This document shows positions 42,140 to 51,699 of a DNA stretch of 64,000 nt, one piece after another. The notes below the pieces were generated by a model. That model saw nothing but the letters and a program-made list of their open reading frames with translations. It was not told where the DNA came from and did not search any database. Source of the DNA: Pseudomonadota bacterium (lineage in GTDB: Bacteria > Desulfobacterota > Desulfovibrionia > Desulfovibrionales > Desulfovibrionaceae); contig JAHIUW010000017.1 of the NCBI GenBank assembly GCA_018816865.1, positions 1 to 64,000 of the forward strand, given 5' to 3'. A program made the position numbers and the translations under genes. Positions within the stretch are counted from its first letter, which is position 1, and every line of letters begins with the position of its first letter.

Positions 42140-43633
42140 ATGGATTCCGCCATCATTTCACTCGAACACTGCGCCGTGCGCCTGGGTCCAGGGCATGCCC
42201 TCAAGGATGTCAGCTGGCAGATCATGCCCGGGCAGCACTGGGCGCTGCTGGGCGGCAACGGCGCGGGCAAGACAACCCTGATGCGTCTGCTGCGCGGCGA
42301 GGTCCATCCGGCCCAAGGCCGCCCCTTCGGGCACGAAGGCAGACGCAGCTGGAATTTCGGAAACGACCCCACCGCAAGCGCTCTGGACGCCCGAGCCAAC
42401 ATCGCGCTGATCTCATCCGACGACCAGGACGCCTGGGTACGATCCGACCGGGGCTACACTGGCGAGGAACTGGTCTGCACCGGCATCTATGACACCCTGG
42501 CCCTGTGGGGCGAGCCCATGCCCGAAGACCGGGACCGGGCGCGGGCGCAGCTTGAAGCCATCGGCGCAGGTGAATTTGCGGACCGCAACGTCCTTGAACT
42601 CTCACGCGGACAGGGTCGGCTGGTGCACATCGCCCGGGCCATGGTGCGCAGGCCCCGCATCCTGCTTCTGGACGAGGCCTTGGAAGGTCTGGACGAACGC
42701 ATGCGCCAGCGCATCCTGGAGACCCTGTCCACCGTGGCCGCAAGCGGCACCCAGGTCATCCTGAGCACCCACCACCTGCCGGAATGCCCCCCCTTTTTGA
42801 CCCATGCCGCCGTGGTCCGCGACGGTCGCCTGGAACGCTGCGGCCCGGCTGCCGAGGTTCTGACCCGGGACGAACCCCAGGCCAGCTCTGCGGCCCTGAG
42901 CATCGAACCTCCCCGGCCCACGACGGACAGCGAAGCAGGCACACTGCTGCATCTGGAGGCCGTCTCGGTGACGCGCAGCGGTCGCCAAGTCCTGACCAAC
43001 GTCAACTGGACGGTGCGCCCCAGGGAACACTGGGCCGTGCTGGGGGCCAATGGCGCGGGCAAATCCACCCTGGCCGCCCTGGCCATGGGCAGCGTACTCC
43101 CATCCACAGGCAGCATCGCCTGGTTCGGGCAGTCCGGCCTGGTCAACATCTGGACGATCCGCAAGCGCATCGGGCTGGTCTCGCCGGAATTACAGGCCGG
43201 ATACCGCTACAACGTGACGGGCCTGGAGTTGGTGACCTCGGGCTTCTTTTCCAGCATCGGACTCTATGACCGGGCCGAGGCCCGCCAAAAGGACCGGGCG
43301 CGCCAGTGCATGGCCCTGATCGGAATGCAGGGCTTCGAGGATCGCCCCATCCGCAGCCTGTCTTATGGCCAGGTACGCAGGCTGATCATCGCCCGCGCCC
43401 TGGTGACGCGCCCGGCCCTGCTCATCCTGGACGAACCCTGCGCCGGATTGGACAGCGAATCACGCGCAGGCTTCCTGGCGGGACTCGCGGCCCTGGAAGA
43501 CACGGGGGTGACCCTGGTCTGCATCAGCCACCGCCCCGAGGAAATTCCCGCCAATATCAAGCAGGCCCTGGTCCTGGAGCAAGGACTCGTCACCTACTGC
43601 GGGCCACTGGACCGCGCCCGGCCCGGCAATTGA
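42140..43633 (+). CDS. modF: Double ATP-binding cassette protein, ModF-like
   Basis: A 497-aa soluble ATPase with two ABC domains. Domain 1 has Walker A GGNGAGKTT, a signature LSRGQGRLVHIARA and Walker B ILLLDEAL. Domain 2 has GANGAGKST, LSYGQVRRLIIARAL and LLILDEPCAGLD. ModF/PhrA proteins are linked to molybdenum uptake, but no mod transporter adjoins here, so the link is by similarity only. The start is the ATG at 42140; the upstream part of the frame is low-complexity and lacks a ribosome binding site. Confidence 0.72.
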   Translation: MDSAIISLEHCAVRLGPGHALKDVSWQIMPGQHWALLGGNGAGKTTLMRLLRGEVHPAQGRPFGHEGRRSWNFGNDPTASALDARANIALISSDDQDAWVRSDRGYTGEELVCTGIYDTLALWGEPMPEDRDRARAQLEAIGAGEFADRNVLELSRGQGRLVHIARAMVRRPRILLLDEALEGLDERMRQRILETLSTVAASGTQVILSTHHLPECPPFLTHAAVVRDGRLERCGPAAEVLTRDEPQASSAALSIEPPRPTTDSEAGTLLHLEAVSVTRSGRQVLTNVNWTVRPREHWAVLGANGAGKSTLAALAMGSVLPSTGSIAWFGQSGLVNIWTIRKRIGLVSPELQAGYRYNVTGLELVTSGFFSSIGLYDRAEARQKDRARQCMALIGMQGFEDRPIRSLSYGQVRRLIIARALVTRPALLILDEPCAGLDSESRAGFLAGLAALEDTGVTLVCISHRPEEIPANIKQALVLEQGLVTYCGPLDRARPGN

Positions 43634-43677
43634 CCCGCTTTGCTCCGCAAGCCGGCTCTGATAGGCTGCTGTCCACC

Positions 43678-45309
43678 ATGCCAATGACAATCCACTCCCC
43701 TTGCAAAGGCCTCGACCAGACTCCTCTTTCACGGCTGCTGAGGGCCGGGGTCCTGTGCCTGACGCTCCTGGCCGCAGGCTGCATCCCCGGCCAGCACGAA
43801 TTCGACATGCCCGCTCTGGACACCGAAGCCCGCGAGACGGCCATCCTGGCCCAGAGTTCCAATGCAGAACTGCTGGAAAAAGGCAGGGAGCTCTTCGACG
43901 CCGGACGCTTTGACGCCGCGGTCAGACGCTTCGAGGCCTTGCGCCAGCGCCAGCCCGAGCACCTCGAAACCACGGTCAGACTGGGGCTCGCCCTGTGGTT
44001 TTTCGGGCGACCCGCCCAGACCGAGGACCTCTGGCGTCATTTTTCCGCACCCGGCAACCCCGCCCTGGAGCAGCAACTCATCCAGCGGGCCTCAGCCCTG
44101 CGCATCCTGTCCTACCGCCTGGGCGCTCGGCGCATCCTGGAGGATCACCGCCGGGGGCAGCTGCTGCCCGCCGTTCCCGAAAGTGTGGTCATCCTGCCCG
44201 CCCTGCCCGAGACCGATCAGCGCCAAGCCCTGCCGAACATGGACCGCGCCCTGCATTTCCTGTTGCTTGAGGCCCTGGCCGGAGCCAAGACCCTGCAACC
44301 CGCGCCCCGCGAACTGATCTTCGCCCTGCGGGCCGAATCCGGTTCCGACCTGCCCGCCACCCTGGACCAAACCCTGGAACTGGCGCGCATCCTTGGGTCC
44401 GACCACGCCGTAACCCTGTCCTCGGCCATTCCCGAAGATGAACCCGACGTGCTGCGCACCACCCTAGCCGTGCAGCTCACGGAATCGCTCCAGAAACGGG
44501 CCAAACGTCTGATGGATGAACGCCAGCGTGCCGAAAACGCCTGGGCCACGGGCGAATCGCAGCTCCGTCAGCTGCAGGAACAGCAGGAGCGTTGCTCCGA
44601 AATTCTGGAATACTTCGACGCCGTCCACGAACTGTCGCCCCTGGTGCAACGCCGCGACCAGCAGGCAGAGACCGCCACCAGACTGAACCGGGAGGGCAAG
44701 GTCGCCCAGGCCATTCAGGCCATGGGGCAACACCGTGCGACCGTGGCAGAACTGGCCGCTCTCCAGGGGCGGATCAAGGACTATGAGCGCCGCCTGGTGC
44801 TGGGCATGGAAGGGGTCCGACGTTTCACCCCCGAGGCCTTCCGGGAACGGCGCGAACAGCTGGGGCAACAGCGCCAGGCCCTGGAAGAACACCTGACGGT
44901 GCTGCGCAAGACGGCCTGGGCCGCCGTGGCCCGTGCATCCAACCCCTGGCCCGCCCAGGGCAGGAGCATCACCTTCGACGTGCCCCTGTCCGAGTTGGCC
45001 TCCTGGCCCAGCCGCGCCGTGGAGCGGCTCGCAAGGCTCACCGGAGAACCCGTGCCGCAGGAACAATCCGCTGGACATTGGGGGCTGGCGGAACTCCAAG
45101 CTTTGGACAAGGCGCTCATGGCCTGGGACAACGGCGAGTACGACGACGCCAGCCGTCTGTTCGAGCAAGCGGGACAAGCCTGCCCACAGCCTCCCCCGCA
45201 TCCGGGGCCGGGCTTTGACGTGCTCCGCAAGGCCGAGCAGCACCCCTCGGCCATCTCCAATTTCTTCCTCAACGATTTCAGCCTGGAGGGAGGCGACAGC
45301 CATGATTGA
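43678..45309 (+). CDS. Lipoprotein with TPR-like N-terminus and coiled coil
   Basis: A 543-aa lipoprotein with lipobox LLAAGC at about residues 30-35. After it comes a TPR-like helix pair (AELLEKGRELFDAGRFDAAV). A long coiled-coil-prone region follows at about 260-430 (TESLQKRAKRLMDERQRAEN, then REQLGQQRQALEEHL), and a final TPR-like repeat near residue 480. I do not recognise a named family. It is translationally coupled to the trpF-like gene, whose start overlaps its stop. Confidence 0.65.
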   Translation: MPMTIHSPCKGLDQTPLSRLLRAGVLCLTLLAAGCIPGQHEFDMPALDTEARETAILAQSSNAELLEKGRELFDAGRFDAAVRRFEALRQRQPEHLETTVRLGLALWFFGRPAQTEDLWRHFSAPGNPALEQQLIQRASALRILSYRLGARRILEDHRRGQLLPAVPESVVILPALPETDQRQALPNMDRALHFLLLEALAGAKTLQPAPRELIFALRAESGSDLPATLDQTLELARILGSDHAVTLSSAIPEDEPDVLRTTLAVQLTESLQKRAKRLMDERQRAENAWATGESQLRQLQEQQERCSEILEYFDAVHELSPLVQRRDQQAETATRLNREGKVAQAIQAMGQHRATVAELAALQGRIKDYERRLVLGMEGVRRFTPEAFRERREQLGQQRQALEEHLTVLRKTAWAAVARASNPWPAQGRSITFDVPLSELASWPSRAVERLARLTGEPVPQEQSAGHWGLAELQALDKALMAWDNGEYDDASRLFEQAGQACPQPPPHPGPGFDVLRKAEQHPSAISNFFLNDFSLEGGDSHD

Positions 45310-46003
45310 TCGCCGTTGCCCACGCATCCAGATTGCCGGGGTCCTGGACCGGGAGGAGGCCTTGCTGCTGGCCCGACTGGGGGTGGACTCCATCGGCCTG
45401 CCCCTGCGCCTGGCCGTGCACCCCGAGGACATCAGCGAGGCCGAGGCCGCGAGCATTGTCCACACCCTGCCGGGGGGCGTCCGCGCCGTGCTCATCACCT
45501 ACCTCACCGCCCCGGACGAGATCAGCGCGCTCTGCGACACACTCGGAGTCACGTGTGTGCAACTGCATGCGGACATGACCGCCGCGACTCTGGCAACACT
45601 CAAAGCCACACGCCCAGAGCTGTACGTCATCAAGAGTCTCATCGTGCCCCCCGCCCCTGATGCCAAGGCCATGCGGCGCATGGAGCAACGGGTCCTCGCC
45701 CTGGCCGGGCACTGCGACGCCTTTCTGACCGACACCTTCGACCCCTCCACCGGAGCCACGGGAGCCACGGGCAAGGTCCATGACTGGGCCGTGAGCCGCC
45801 GCCTGGCCGAGCTGTCTCCCCTCCCGCTGATCCTGGCTGGAGGGCTGAACCCGGACAATGTCCGCCAAGCCATCCTCGCCGTCCGCCCTGCCGGGGTGGA
45901 CGCGCACACCGGGGTCGAGTCTCGTGATGGGCGCAAGGACCCCGTGCTGGTTGCGGCCTTCGTGGAGCAGGCCTTGGCCGGATTCGAGACGCTCCTGCAT
46001 TGA
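45302..46003 (+). CDS. TrpF-like (phosphoribosylanthranilate isomerase) barrel lacking the catalytic Cys
   Basis: A 233-aa beta/alpha barrel related to phosphoribosylanthranilate isomerase. It keeps the phosphate-binding region ILAGGLNPDNVRQAI, GVDAHTGVESRDGRKD and an Asp in the FLTDTFDPSTG loop. The N-terminal KICGI motif, whose Cys is the general base in TrpF, is replaced by QIAGV (Ala12). No trp genes adjoin. It may have changed its activity. Its ATG overlaps the lipoprotein stop by 8 bases and has GGAGGGAGG upstream. Confidence 0.7.
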   Translation: MIDRRCPRIQIAGVLDREEALLLARLGVDSIGLPLRLAVHPEDISEAEAASIVHTLPGGVRAVLITYLTAPDEISALCDTLGVTCVQLHADMTAATLATLKATRPELYVIKSLIVPPAPDAKAMRRMEQRVLALAGHCDAFLTDTFDPSTGATGATGKVHDWAVSRRLAELSPLPLILAGGLNPDNVRQAILAVRPAGVDAHTGVESRDGRKDPVLVAAFVEQALAGFETLLH

Positions 46004-46082
46004 TCCGCCCTGGTTGCGCCCCCCCCCGTTGCACGGCTTTCGCATTTGAGGCATGCTTGCAGGACCATCCAAGGAGGCCCAC

Positions 46083-46934
46083 GTGAGCGACAATGCACAT
46101 CCCAGCCAGCCGTTCGTCGTCGAACATGCGGCATTCACCGCCCGCGAGACCGAACTGACCTGGAGCTTCAGCTTTGGCTACGATGCCGTATGGGAAGCCG
46201 TGAACAGCGCCGTCTCGCGCCTGGGGCTGACCGCGCTCTCGGCTGACAGACGGGTGGGGCTGACCGTGGTCAAACCTCCGTTTTCACTCTTGAACCTCGG
46301 GCGACGCATCGCCGTGACCTTCCTCAGGCTCGAGGACGGCCGCACCCTGGTGCGCGGCGTCTACCTGCACGGGGCGATGTGTCTGGAAAGCCGCCATTCC
46401 CGCCAGCAGACCCTGGACACCCTGTTCCGTTCGGCCCTGCAGTCCCTGGACAAACCGCGTGCGGTGCCACAACCGGGGCCCTCGGCCCGCCCGGCCCCGC
46501 ACGCCGCCAGCGCATCTGAATCCGGACGCAGTTCAGCAGCCATAGCGGCCACTGCGGACAATGCCCAGCCAGGCGCAACGACCCAGGACGACCCCACGGC
46601 CCCAACAGGGGGCTCCAAACAGCCAGACTCCCCGCAGACCGCCCCTGCGACGAAGGCCATCAAAAAAAACCACACCGACCCCCAACCGCCTGGACAGCAG
46701 GATCATGCCCAGTCCGGGACCGTGCAGCTTGACGCCCTGGACTTCCGCCATGCGGATTTCAACTCGCTGCCCCTGACCCCGCCCACGGGGCCCGAGGCCT
46801 CCAGATACCGTCTGCGCCCACCGCTGCAACGCTCATCCGGGCTGGCAAGATCAGCGGGCTGGTTTGCCCTTGGACTCGGGATCGCCATCCTGGCCTTCAT
46901 TCTGTCCGACGGACTCTCGCTTCTGATGGAGTAG
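46083..46934 (+). CDS. Tail-anchored hypothetical protein with Pro/Ala/Gln-rich linker
   Basis: A 283-aa protein. Residues 1-110 form a small globular domain (LTWSFSFGYDAVWEAVNSAV...). Residues of about 120-215 are a low-complexity linker rich in Pro, Ala, Ser and Gln. A transmembrane helix ends the protein (GWFALGLGIAILAFILSDG). It starts with GTG at 46083 behind AAGGAGG. I do not recognise a family. It is 80 bases after the trpF-like gene and may share its transcript. Confidence 0.6.
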   Translation: MSDNAHPSQPFVVEHAAFTARETELTWSFSFGYDAVWEAVNSAVSRLGLTALSADRRVGLTVVKPPFSLLNLGRRIAVTFLRLEDGRTLVRGVYLHGAMCLESRHSRQQTLDTLFRSALQSLDKPRAVPQPGPSARPAPHAASASESGRSSAAIAATADNAQPGATTQDDPTAPTGGSKQPDSPQTAPATKAIKKNHTDPQPPGQQDHAQSGTVQLDALDFRHADFNSLPLTPPTGPEASRYRLRPPLQRSSGLARSAGWFALGLGIAILAFILSDGLSLLME

Positions 46935-47125
46935 CATCCCCCCGCCATCAGCCCTTACATCCCCTTGATTTGTTTTCAATTTATAGCCAACGACAATCTG
47001 ATAAAGACCGCTCACAAAGAAATCCTTAACCCGGTTGCAGCGCTCACAAAAATGGAATAAACTCGTGAGGCTTTTGGTCTTCAGAGCATTAGCCGAGTTC
47101 AGCAAACGCTATCCGAGGGGGATCA

Positions 47126-48046
47126 ATGGGAGTTGCTGACGCTCAAGCAGACGTGAAACTGTACGACCTTGTGGACATCGCAGATCCATCGGCATTGCTG
47201 GCAGAAGTTCATCTCCTCGTCGAGGCCATCCATCCAGATTTCGACTTTGGATTCATGGATCGTATCTATGCCGATGCCGAACGCCTCTTTCAGGGCGAAT
47301 ACCCCGGATATCGTTCCAGCACGACCATGTATCACAACCTCCAGCACACGGTGGAGGTCTTCCTGTGTTCCGCGAGACTGCTGCACGGTGCGGCCCAGGA
47401 GGGCAAAACAGTCAACGCCCGGTTGACCGAACTGACCCTGGCCAGTTCCCTGTTGCACGACGTGGGCCTCATCCAGGAGGAAACCGACCTGGAAGGGACC
47501 GGAGCCAAATACACCGTGGGCCATGAGCAGCGCAGCATCGCCTTCATGAAGGACTATTTCCGCAAGTCAGGACGCCCGGGCTTCGACATCCACGACGCCA
47601 CAAAAATGATCGACTGCACCTGCCTGGGGGTGGACACCGCAAAGATCGCTTTTGGCGGCGAGGCCACCAAATTCTGCGCCCAGATCCTGGGCACCGGCGA
47701 TCTGCTGGCCCAGATGGCCGACCGCGAATACCTTGAGAAGCTGGTTCTGCTGTATCTGGAGTTCGAGGAAGCGGGACTGCCCTACGACTCTCCCAGAGAT
47801 CTTCTTGAGAAGACGCATGGCTTTTATGACATGATGCGGGGCCGTATGGATGGTCCCCTCGGAGGCGTCCGGCGATTCTTAAAGGCCCATTTTGCTGCCC
47901 GTTGGGACGTAAAGGAAGACTTGTACGAGAAGTCCATCCAAGCTAACATGAACTACCTGTACCTGGTTCTTGAAGAGGAACAGGACAACTACCTGAACAA
48001 ACTCAAACGGGGCGGTATCGTGCAACGCATCGAGCCGCTGCTCTGA
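47126..48046 (+). CDS. HD-domain metal-dependent phosphohydrolase
   Basis: A 306-aa soluble enzyme. Metal ligands of the HD fold are visible: H70 and H74 (YHNLQHTVEVF) and H111-D112 (SSLLHDVGL), plus a later conserved-looking Asp in the region after residue 150. HD enzymes cleave phosphodiesters or nucleotides; the H-x3-H spacing recalls the cyclic-nucleotide phosphodiesterase pattern, but the substrate is not certain. GAGGGGGATCA precedes the ATG. It is followed after 3 bases by a TPR protein. Confidence 0.75.
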   Translation: MGVADAQADVKLYDLVDIADPSALLAEVHLLVEAIHPDFDFGFMDRIYADAERLFQGEYPGYRSSTTMYHNLQHTVEVFLCSARLLHGAAQEGKTVNARLTELTLASSLLHDVGLIQEETDLEGTGAKYTVGHEQRSIAFMKDYFRKSGRPGFDIHDATKMIDCTCLGVDTAKIAFGGEATKFCAQILGTGDLLAQMADREYLEKLVLLYLEFEEAGLPYDSPRDLLEKTHGFYDMMRGRMDGPLGGVRRFLKAHFAARWDVKEDLYEKSIQANMNYLYLVLEEEQDNYLNKLKRGGIVQRIEPLL

Positions 48047-48049
48047 GAA

Positions 48050-48859
48050 ATGATGCCCGCCCAAGACGAAAAAAGCCAACGCGACCCCATCCACGGCGTG
48101 TTCTCCACCATGGAGACACGAAAGATCGGTACGGGCGCGACCCAGCGCAAGACCAAGGTCAAGCAATTCTGGCTCGTACACGAGCAGGAAGACGAACTGG
48201 CCGAGGTCCAGCCCATCAACGAGAACCTGATCCCCACAGGCAAGAAGCGCACGATTTCCATCGGCACCCTGCTGGACCGCTTCGCCCCCGAACCCGAGTT
48301 CTTCATCACCTCCGAAGTCCCCGAACCGGGCACAGGCAATGGGTCGATGCTGGACATGGGCGAACCGCCCTCGACACGCCCCGAAACACCTCCCCCCACG
48401 CCCCTCACCGGACCGCAGATCGAAGGATTCGACCTGTTCGGCACCCCCGAAGACGTGGAAAAGAGCGCCCGAGCCAGCTTCGGTCTCGGCCTGACCTATC
48501 TGAAGCGCGGGAACATGAACAAGGCCGTGGACATCTTCACCAGGCTGGCCGAGGCCGACGCCACCTTCGACCCCGCCCACAAGCACATGTTCAACGAGTT
48601 CGGCATCTCCCTGCGCAAGGAGCGCCTCCTGGACACAGCGCTCAAGCACTACCTGCGCGCCCTGGATCTGGCCTCTGATGAGGATGAGAACCTGCACCAC
48701 AACATCGCCCGCGCCTATTTCGAGAAAAAGGACATCAACAACGCGGTCAAATTCCTGGAACAGTCTCTGGAAATCAACCCCGGGCTCAAGGAATCCAGGC
48801 TGTTTCTCAACTACCTGCGCCGTAAACACGAATCCGCTTTCAAACCCATTTCCTTCTGA
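48050..48859 (+). CDS. TPR-repeat protein
   Basis: A 269-aa cytoplasmic protein. The N-terminal 100 residues are a low-complexity basic-to-acidic segment. The C-terminal half (about 140-260) holds three tetratricopeptide repeats (RASFGLGLTYLKRGNMNKAV, then KERLLDTALKHYLRALDLA and ARAYFEKKDINNAVKFLEQS). It probably mediates protein contacts for the HD enzyme encoded immediately upstream. Confidence 0.75.
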   Translation: MMPAQDEKSQRDPIHGVFSTMETRKIGTGATQRKTKVKQFWLVHEQEDELAEVQPINENLIPTGKKRTISIGTLLDRFAPEPEFFITSEVPEPGTGNGSMLDMGEPPSTRPETPPPTPLTGPQIEGFDLFGTPEDVEKSARASFGLGLTYLKRGNMNKAVDIFTRLAEADATFDPAHKHMFNEFGISLRKERLLDTALKHYLRALDLASDEDENLHHNIARAYFEKKDINNAVKFLEQSLEINPGLKESRLFLNYLRRKHESAFKPISF

Positions 48860-49006
48860 TCTCCAGGCCCCAACGTCAGGCCTTCAATCCTCACCAGAAG
48901 GCCTCTCCCTCCCGCACCGGGTACAGACTTGGCTTGATTATTGTTTTTCAAATTGTAATGCTGACTTAGAATTGCTATCCATTGAGTCACTACCTGGGAG
49001 AAATTC

Positions 49007-49321
49007 ATGGAAAAGAAAATAAACGACTTGTTCGAGATGTATGTCGTGGGCACTTCCAACCTGTTTTTCATTCGCAACAAGAATGAAAAACGGGTCATCG
49101 ACGCCATGCGTCGCGTTCTGCCTGAATACCCGAAGTTCGAGCCCAACGACCTCGATATCCAAGATATTTATGCCTTGAGCCTCAATTCCCTGCCGCCCCG
49201 ATATGTCCAACAGGGCACCATCGTCCTGCGTGAACCGGTGCGTCCAGATGAAATCAACGACGCCGTGCGTGAAGCCGTGAATACGGTTCGTTCCCGCCCC
49301 AACTACTCCAGCGACGAGTAA
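49007..49321 (+). CDS. ComFB-family late competence-like protein
   Basis: A 104-aa protein resembling the late competence ComFB family: a short helical N-terminus and the segment VIDAMRRVLPEYPKFEPNDL followed by DIYALSLNSLPPRY. ComFB-like proteins of other bacteria have been linked to binding cyclic dinucleotides. That would fit the c-di-GMP enzymes of this genome but is inference. GGGAG precedes the ATG. An A+T-rich promoter-like stretch lies at 48935-48975. Confidence 0.65.
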   Translation: MEKKINDLFEMYVVGTSNLFFIRNKNEKRVIDAMRRVLPEYPKFEPNDLDIQDIYALSLNSLPPRYVQQGTIVLREPVRPDEINDAVREAVNTVRSRPNYSSDE

Positions 49322-49360
49322 CCGGGAGCACGACGCAAGTGCATGGAGGGCCCAAGTCCC

Positions 49361-49837
49361 ATGATGAAGGACTATCCCGAGATTCTTGACCGGCTCCAGA
49401 AAGGCCTGGGCAAAGCCTACCGCGACTCGGCCCTGATCCTTGGCATCCCCGGGGTTTCAGTGGCCGTCAAGATCGACCCCCAATACTATCTGGCCGTCAT
49501 GCCTGCATTCATGTCCCGAGTGGCCGAATGGGGCGGCATGTTCCCGGACACCGCAGAACAGGCACTGATTCGCACCGGCAATCTGATCACCGGCCATCAG
49601 GGCACGCATCTGACCCAGGTCACCGTGGTCTGGGGTTCCCCCCCCATCTCCCGACGCATCAACGCTTCCTTTATCCTGGCCGACTTCGTGGACAGGGCGC
49701 TTCGCCTCTATGGGGGCCATTCCGCTCCCATGTCCGTGGCCGACCTGCGCATCACCGCCGAGGACCAGGATTCCGTTATCGCGTTCTTCGACACGAAAAC
49801 CTGTGTTGACAAAACCGCATTCACTCAGCCAGTGTAG
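49361..49837 (+). CDS. Hypothetical protein (158 aa)
   Basis: I do not recognise a family. It is a soluble protein with an N-terminal helix, a central beta-rich part (VSVAVKIDPQYYLAVMPAFM) and a segment TGNLITGHQGTHLTQVTVVW. I chose the ATG at 49361 because GGAGGG lies about 9 nt upstream; an ATG at 49343 is possible. It is 39 bases after the ComFB-like gene on the same strand. Confidence 0.6.
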   Translation: MMKDYPEILDRLQKGLGKAYRDSALILGIPGVSVAVKIDPQYYLAVMPAFMSRVAEWGGMFPDTAEQALIRTGNLITGHQGTHLTQVTVVWGSPPISRRINASFILADFVDRALRLYGGHSAPMSVADLRITAEDQDSVIAFFDTKTCVDKTAFTQPV

Positions 49838-49882
49838 CCCGCATGTTGGCGGGCAACCGCCCGTACAGCTGAAGGAATCCTT

Positions 49883-50368
49883 ATGAGACGCTCTGCCGCC
49901 ACCTTGCGCCGCACCCTGCTGACGGCCCTCGCCGCGATGTTGTTCATCGCCGCCTTGGCTGTGGCTCAGGACCTCCCGGCGAGCAAGGCCCTTCCAAACA
50001 CGCCTTCCGCGGCCAAGAAAAACGCGACCCCGGTGGCCGTCATCCACAGCAACGACGACCAGTTAGGCTCTCGTCTGGCCTACCAGCTCAAGGAGATCTT
50101 CAACACCTCCAGCCTGTTCACGCTCACGGCCAAGGACGAGGCCAAGATCAAGCTCCTCGTGTCCACCAAGCCCGAATTTCCCAGCCGTCCGCAGGTGGGT
50201 AGCGTCTATTCCGTGATCTGGATCTTCTCTGCCAGTGAGAACGTGTTGACCCATTATCTGGCCTCCGAGACCGACATCATCGATGCCGCCAACGTGGCAG
50301 CAGCAGCAGAGGCCCTGGCGGGTCGAACTACCGCCGTGGCCGACCAATACGCCTACCTTTTCGAGTAG
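49883..50368 (+). CDS. Secreted hypothetical protein (161 aa)
   Basis: A small exported protein with a clear signal peptide (RRTLLTALAAMLFIAALAVAQ, cleavage near residue 28). The mature part has an alternating strand and helix pattern (ATPVAVIHSNDDQLGSRLAY). I do not recognise the family. GAAGGAATCC precedes the ATG. It may form a unit with the upstream 158-aa gene. Confidence 0.6.
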   Translation: MRRSAATLRRTLLTALAAMLFIAALAVAQDLPASKALPNTPSAAKKNATPVAVIHSNDDQLGSRLAYQLKEIFNTSSLFTLTAKDEAKIKLLVSTKPEFPSRPQVGSVYSVIWIFSASENVLTHYLASETDIIDAANVAAAAEALAGRTTAVADQYAYLFE

Positions 50369-50517
50369 GCGGCCCCTCCCCCGCCCCACCCCGGTTTCAC
50401 CCCCCGGCCTAAGTGCGGGGGGATAAACTTGTTCGCGGATGCTTTGACAAGGGCATCATCGCACCACTAACATGCGCGGACGCAGCAACCACCCTGGCGG
50501 GACAAAAAGGAGAGGAC

Positions 50518-51699
50518 ATGGATCAATTCCCACGAGTACACCGGCTTCCCCCGTATGTGTTCGCCGTGGTCAACGAACTCAAGATGAAGATGCGCCACCA
50601 GAACATCGATATCGTTGACTTCGGCATGGGCAACCCCGACATTGGCACCCCGCAGCACATTGTGGACAAGATGGTCGAGGCCGCGCAGAAACCCATCAAC
50701 CACCGCTATTCGGCCTCCAAAGGCATTCCCAACCTGCGCCGGGCCATCTCATCCTGGTACGAGCGCCGTTACGACGTGCACATCGATCCGGATCAGGAAG
50801 CCGTGGTCACCATGGGTGCCAAGGAAGGGCTCGCCCACCTGGCCATGGTCATGCTCTCCCCGGGTGACGTGGTCTTTGCCCAGGACCCGACCTACCCCAT
50901 CCATCCCTTTGCCAGCATCATCGCCGGCGCGGACGTGCGACGCATCCCCATGGACCCCGAGCGCGACTTCATCGCGGACCTGGAGCTGGCCATGCGTCAG
51001 ACCTGGCCCAAGCCCAAGCTTTTGGTGCTCAGCTTCCCGCACAATCCCACCACCGAGGTGGTGGACCTCGAATTCTTCCAACGCATCGTGGACTTCGCCA
51101 AGGAGCACGGCATCTACGTCATCCACGACCTGGCCTACGCTGACCTGGTCTTTGATGGCTACAAGGCCCCCAGTTTCCTGCAGGCCAAGGGCGCCAAGGA
51201 CGTGGGCGTGGAATTCTTCTCCATGTCCAAGAGTTATTCCATGGCCGGCTGGCGCGTGGGCTACTGCTGCGGCAACCGCGACATGGTCCAGGCCCTGACC
51301 CGCATCAAGAGCTACCTGGACTACGGCATCTTCCAGCCCATCCAGATCGCCTCAATCATCGCCCTGAATGAAGACCAGTCCTGCGTCAAGGAGATCGTGG
51401 ACACCTACCAGCACCGCCGCGACGTTCTGTGCGAAGGGTTGAATCGCGTGGGCTGGGAGATCGTCCCCCCCAAGGCGACCATGTTCGTCTGGGCCAAGAT
51501 TCCCGAACCCTTCCGCAAGCTGGGTTCCGTGGAATTCTCCAAGCTGCTGCTGCGCGAAGGCCATGTGGCCGTGGCCCCGGGTCTTGGTTTCGGCAGCTAC
51601 GGCGACGATCACGTCCGCTTTGCGCTCATCGAGAACGACAACCGCACCAAGCAGGCCATCAAGGGCATCAAACACGTACTGGAGAATCATTCATGCTAG
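50518..51699 (+). CDS. alaC: Alanine-type aminotransferase (class I/II)
   Basis: A PLP-dependent aminotransferase of 393 aa. The Schiff-base lysine lies in [24 protein letters not shown] and the Arg of VRFAL near the end bind the cofactor and carboxylate. It is closest to the AlaC/YfdZ subgroup that makes alanine from pyruvate and glutamate. AAAGGAGAGG precedes the ATG. Its stop overlaps the hom start by 7 bases, so amino acid synthesis genes are coupled here. Confidence 0.87.
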   Translation: MDQFPRVHRLPPYVFAVVNELKMKMRHQNIDIVDFGMGNPDIGTPQHIVDKMVEAAQKPINHRYSASKGIPNLRRAISSWYERRYDVHIDPDQEAVVTMGAKEGLAHLAMVMLSPGDVVFAQDPTYPIHPFASIIAGADVRRIPMDPERDFIADLELAMRQTWPKPKLLVLSFPHNPTTEVVDLEFFQRIVDFAKEHGIYVIHDLAYADLVFDGYKAPSFLQAKGAKDVGVEFFSMSKSYSMAGWRVGYCCGNRDMVQALTRIKSYLDYGIFQPIQIASIIALNEDQSCVKEIVDTYQHRRDVLCEGLNRVGWEIVPPKATMFVWAKIPEPFRKLGSVEFSKLLLREGHVAVAPGLGFGSYGDDHVRFALIENDNRTKQAIKGIKHVLENHSC

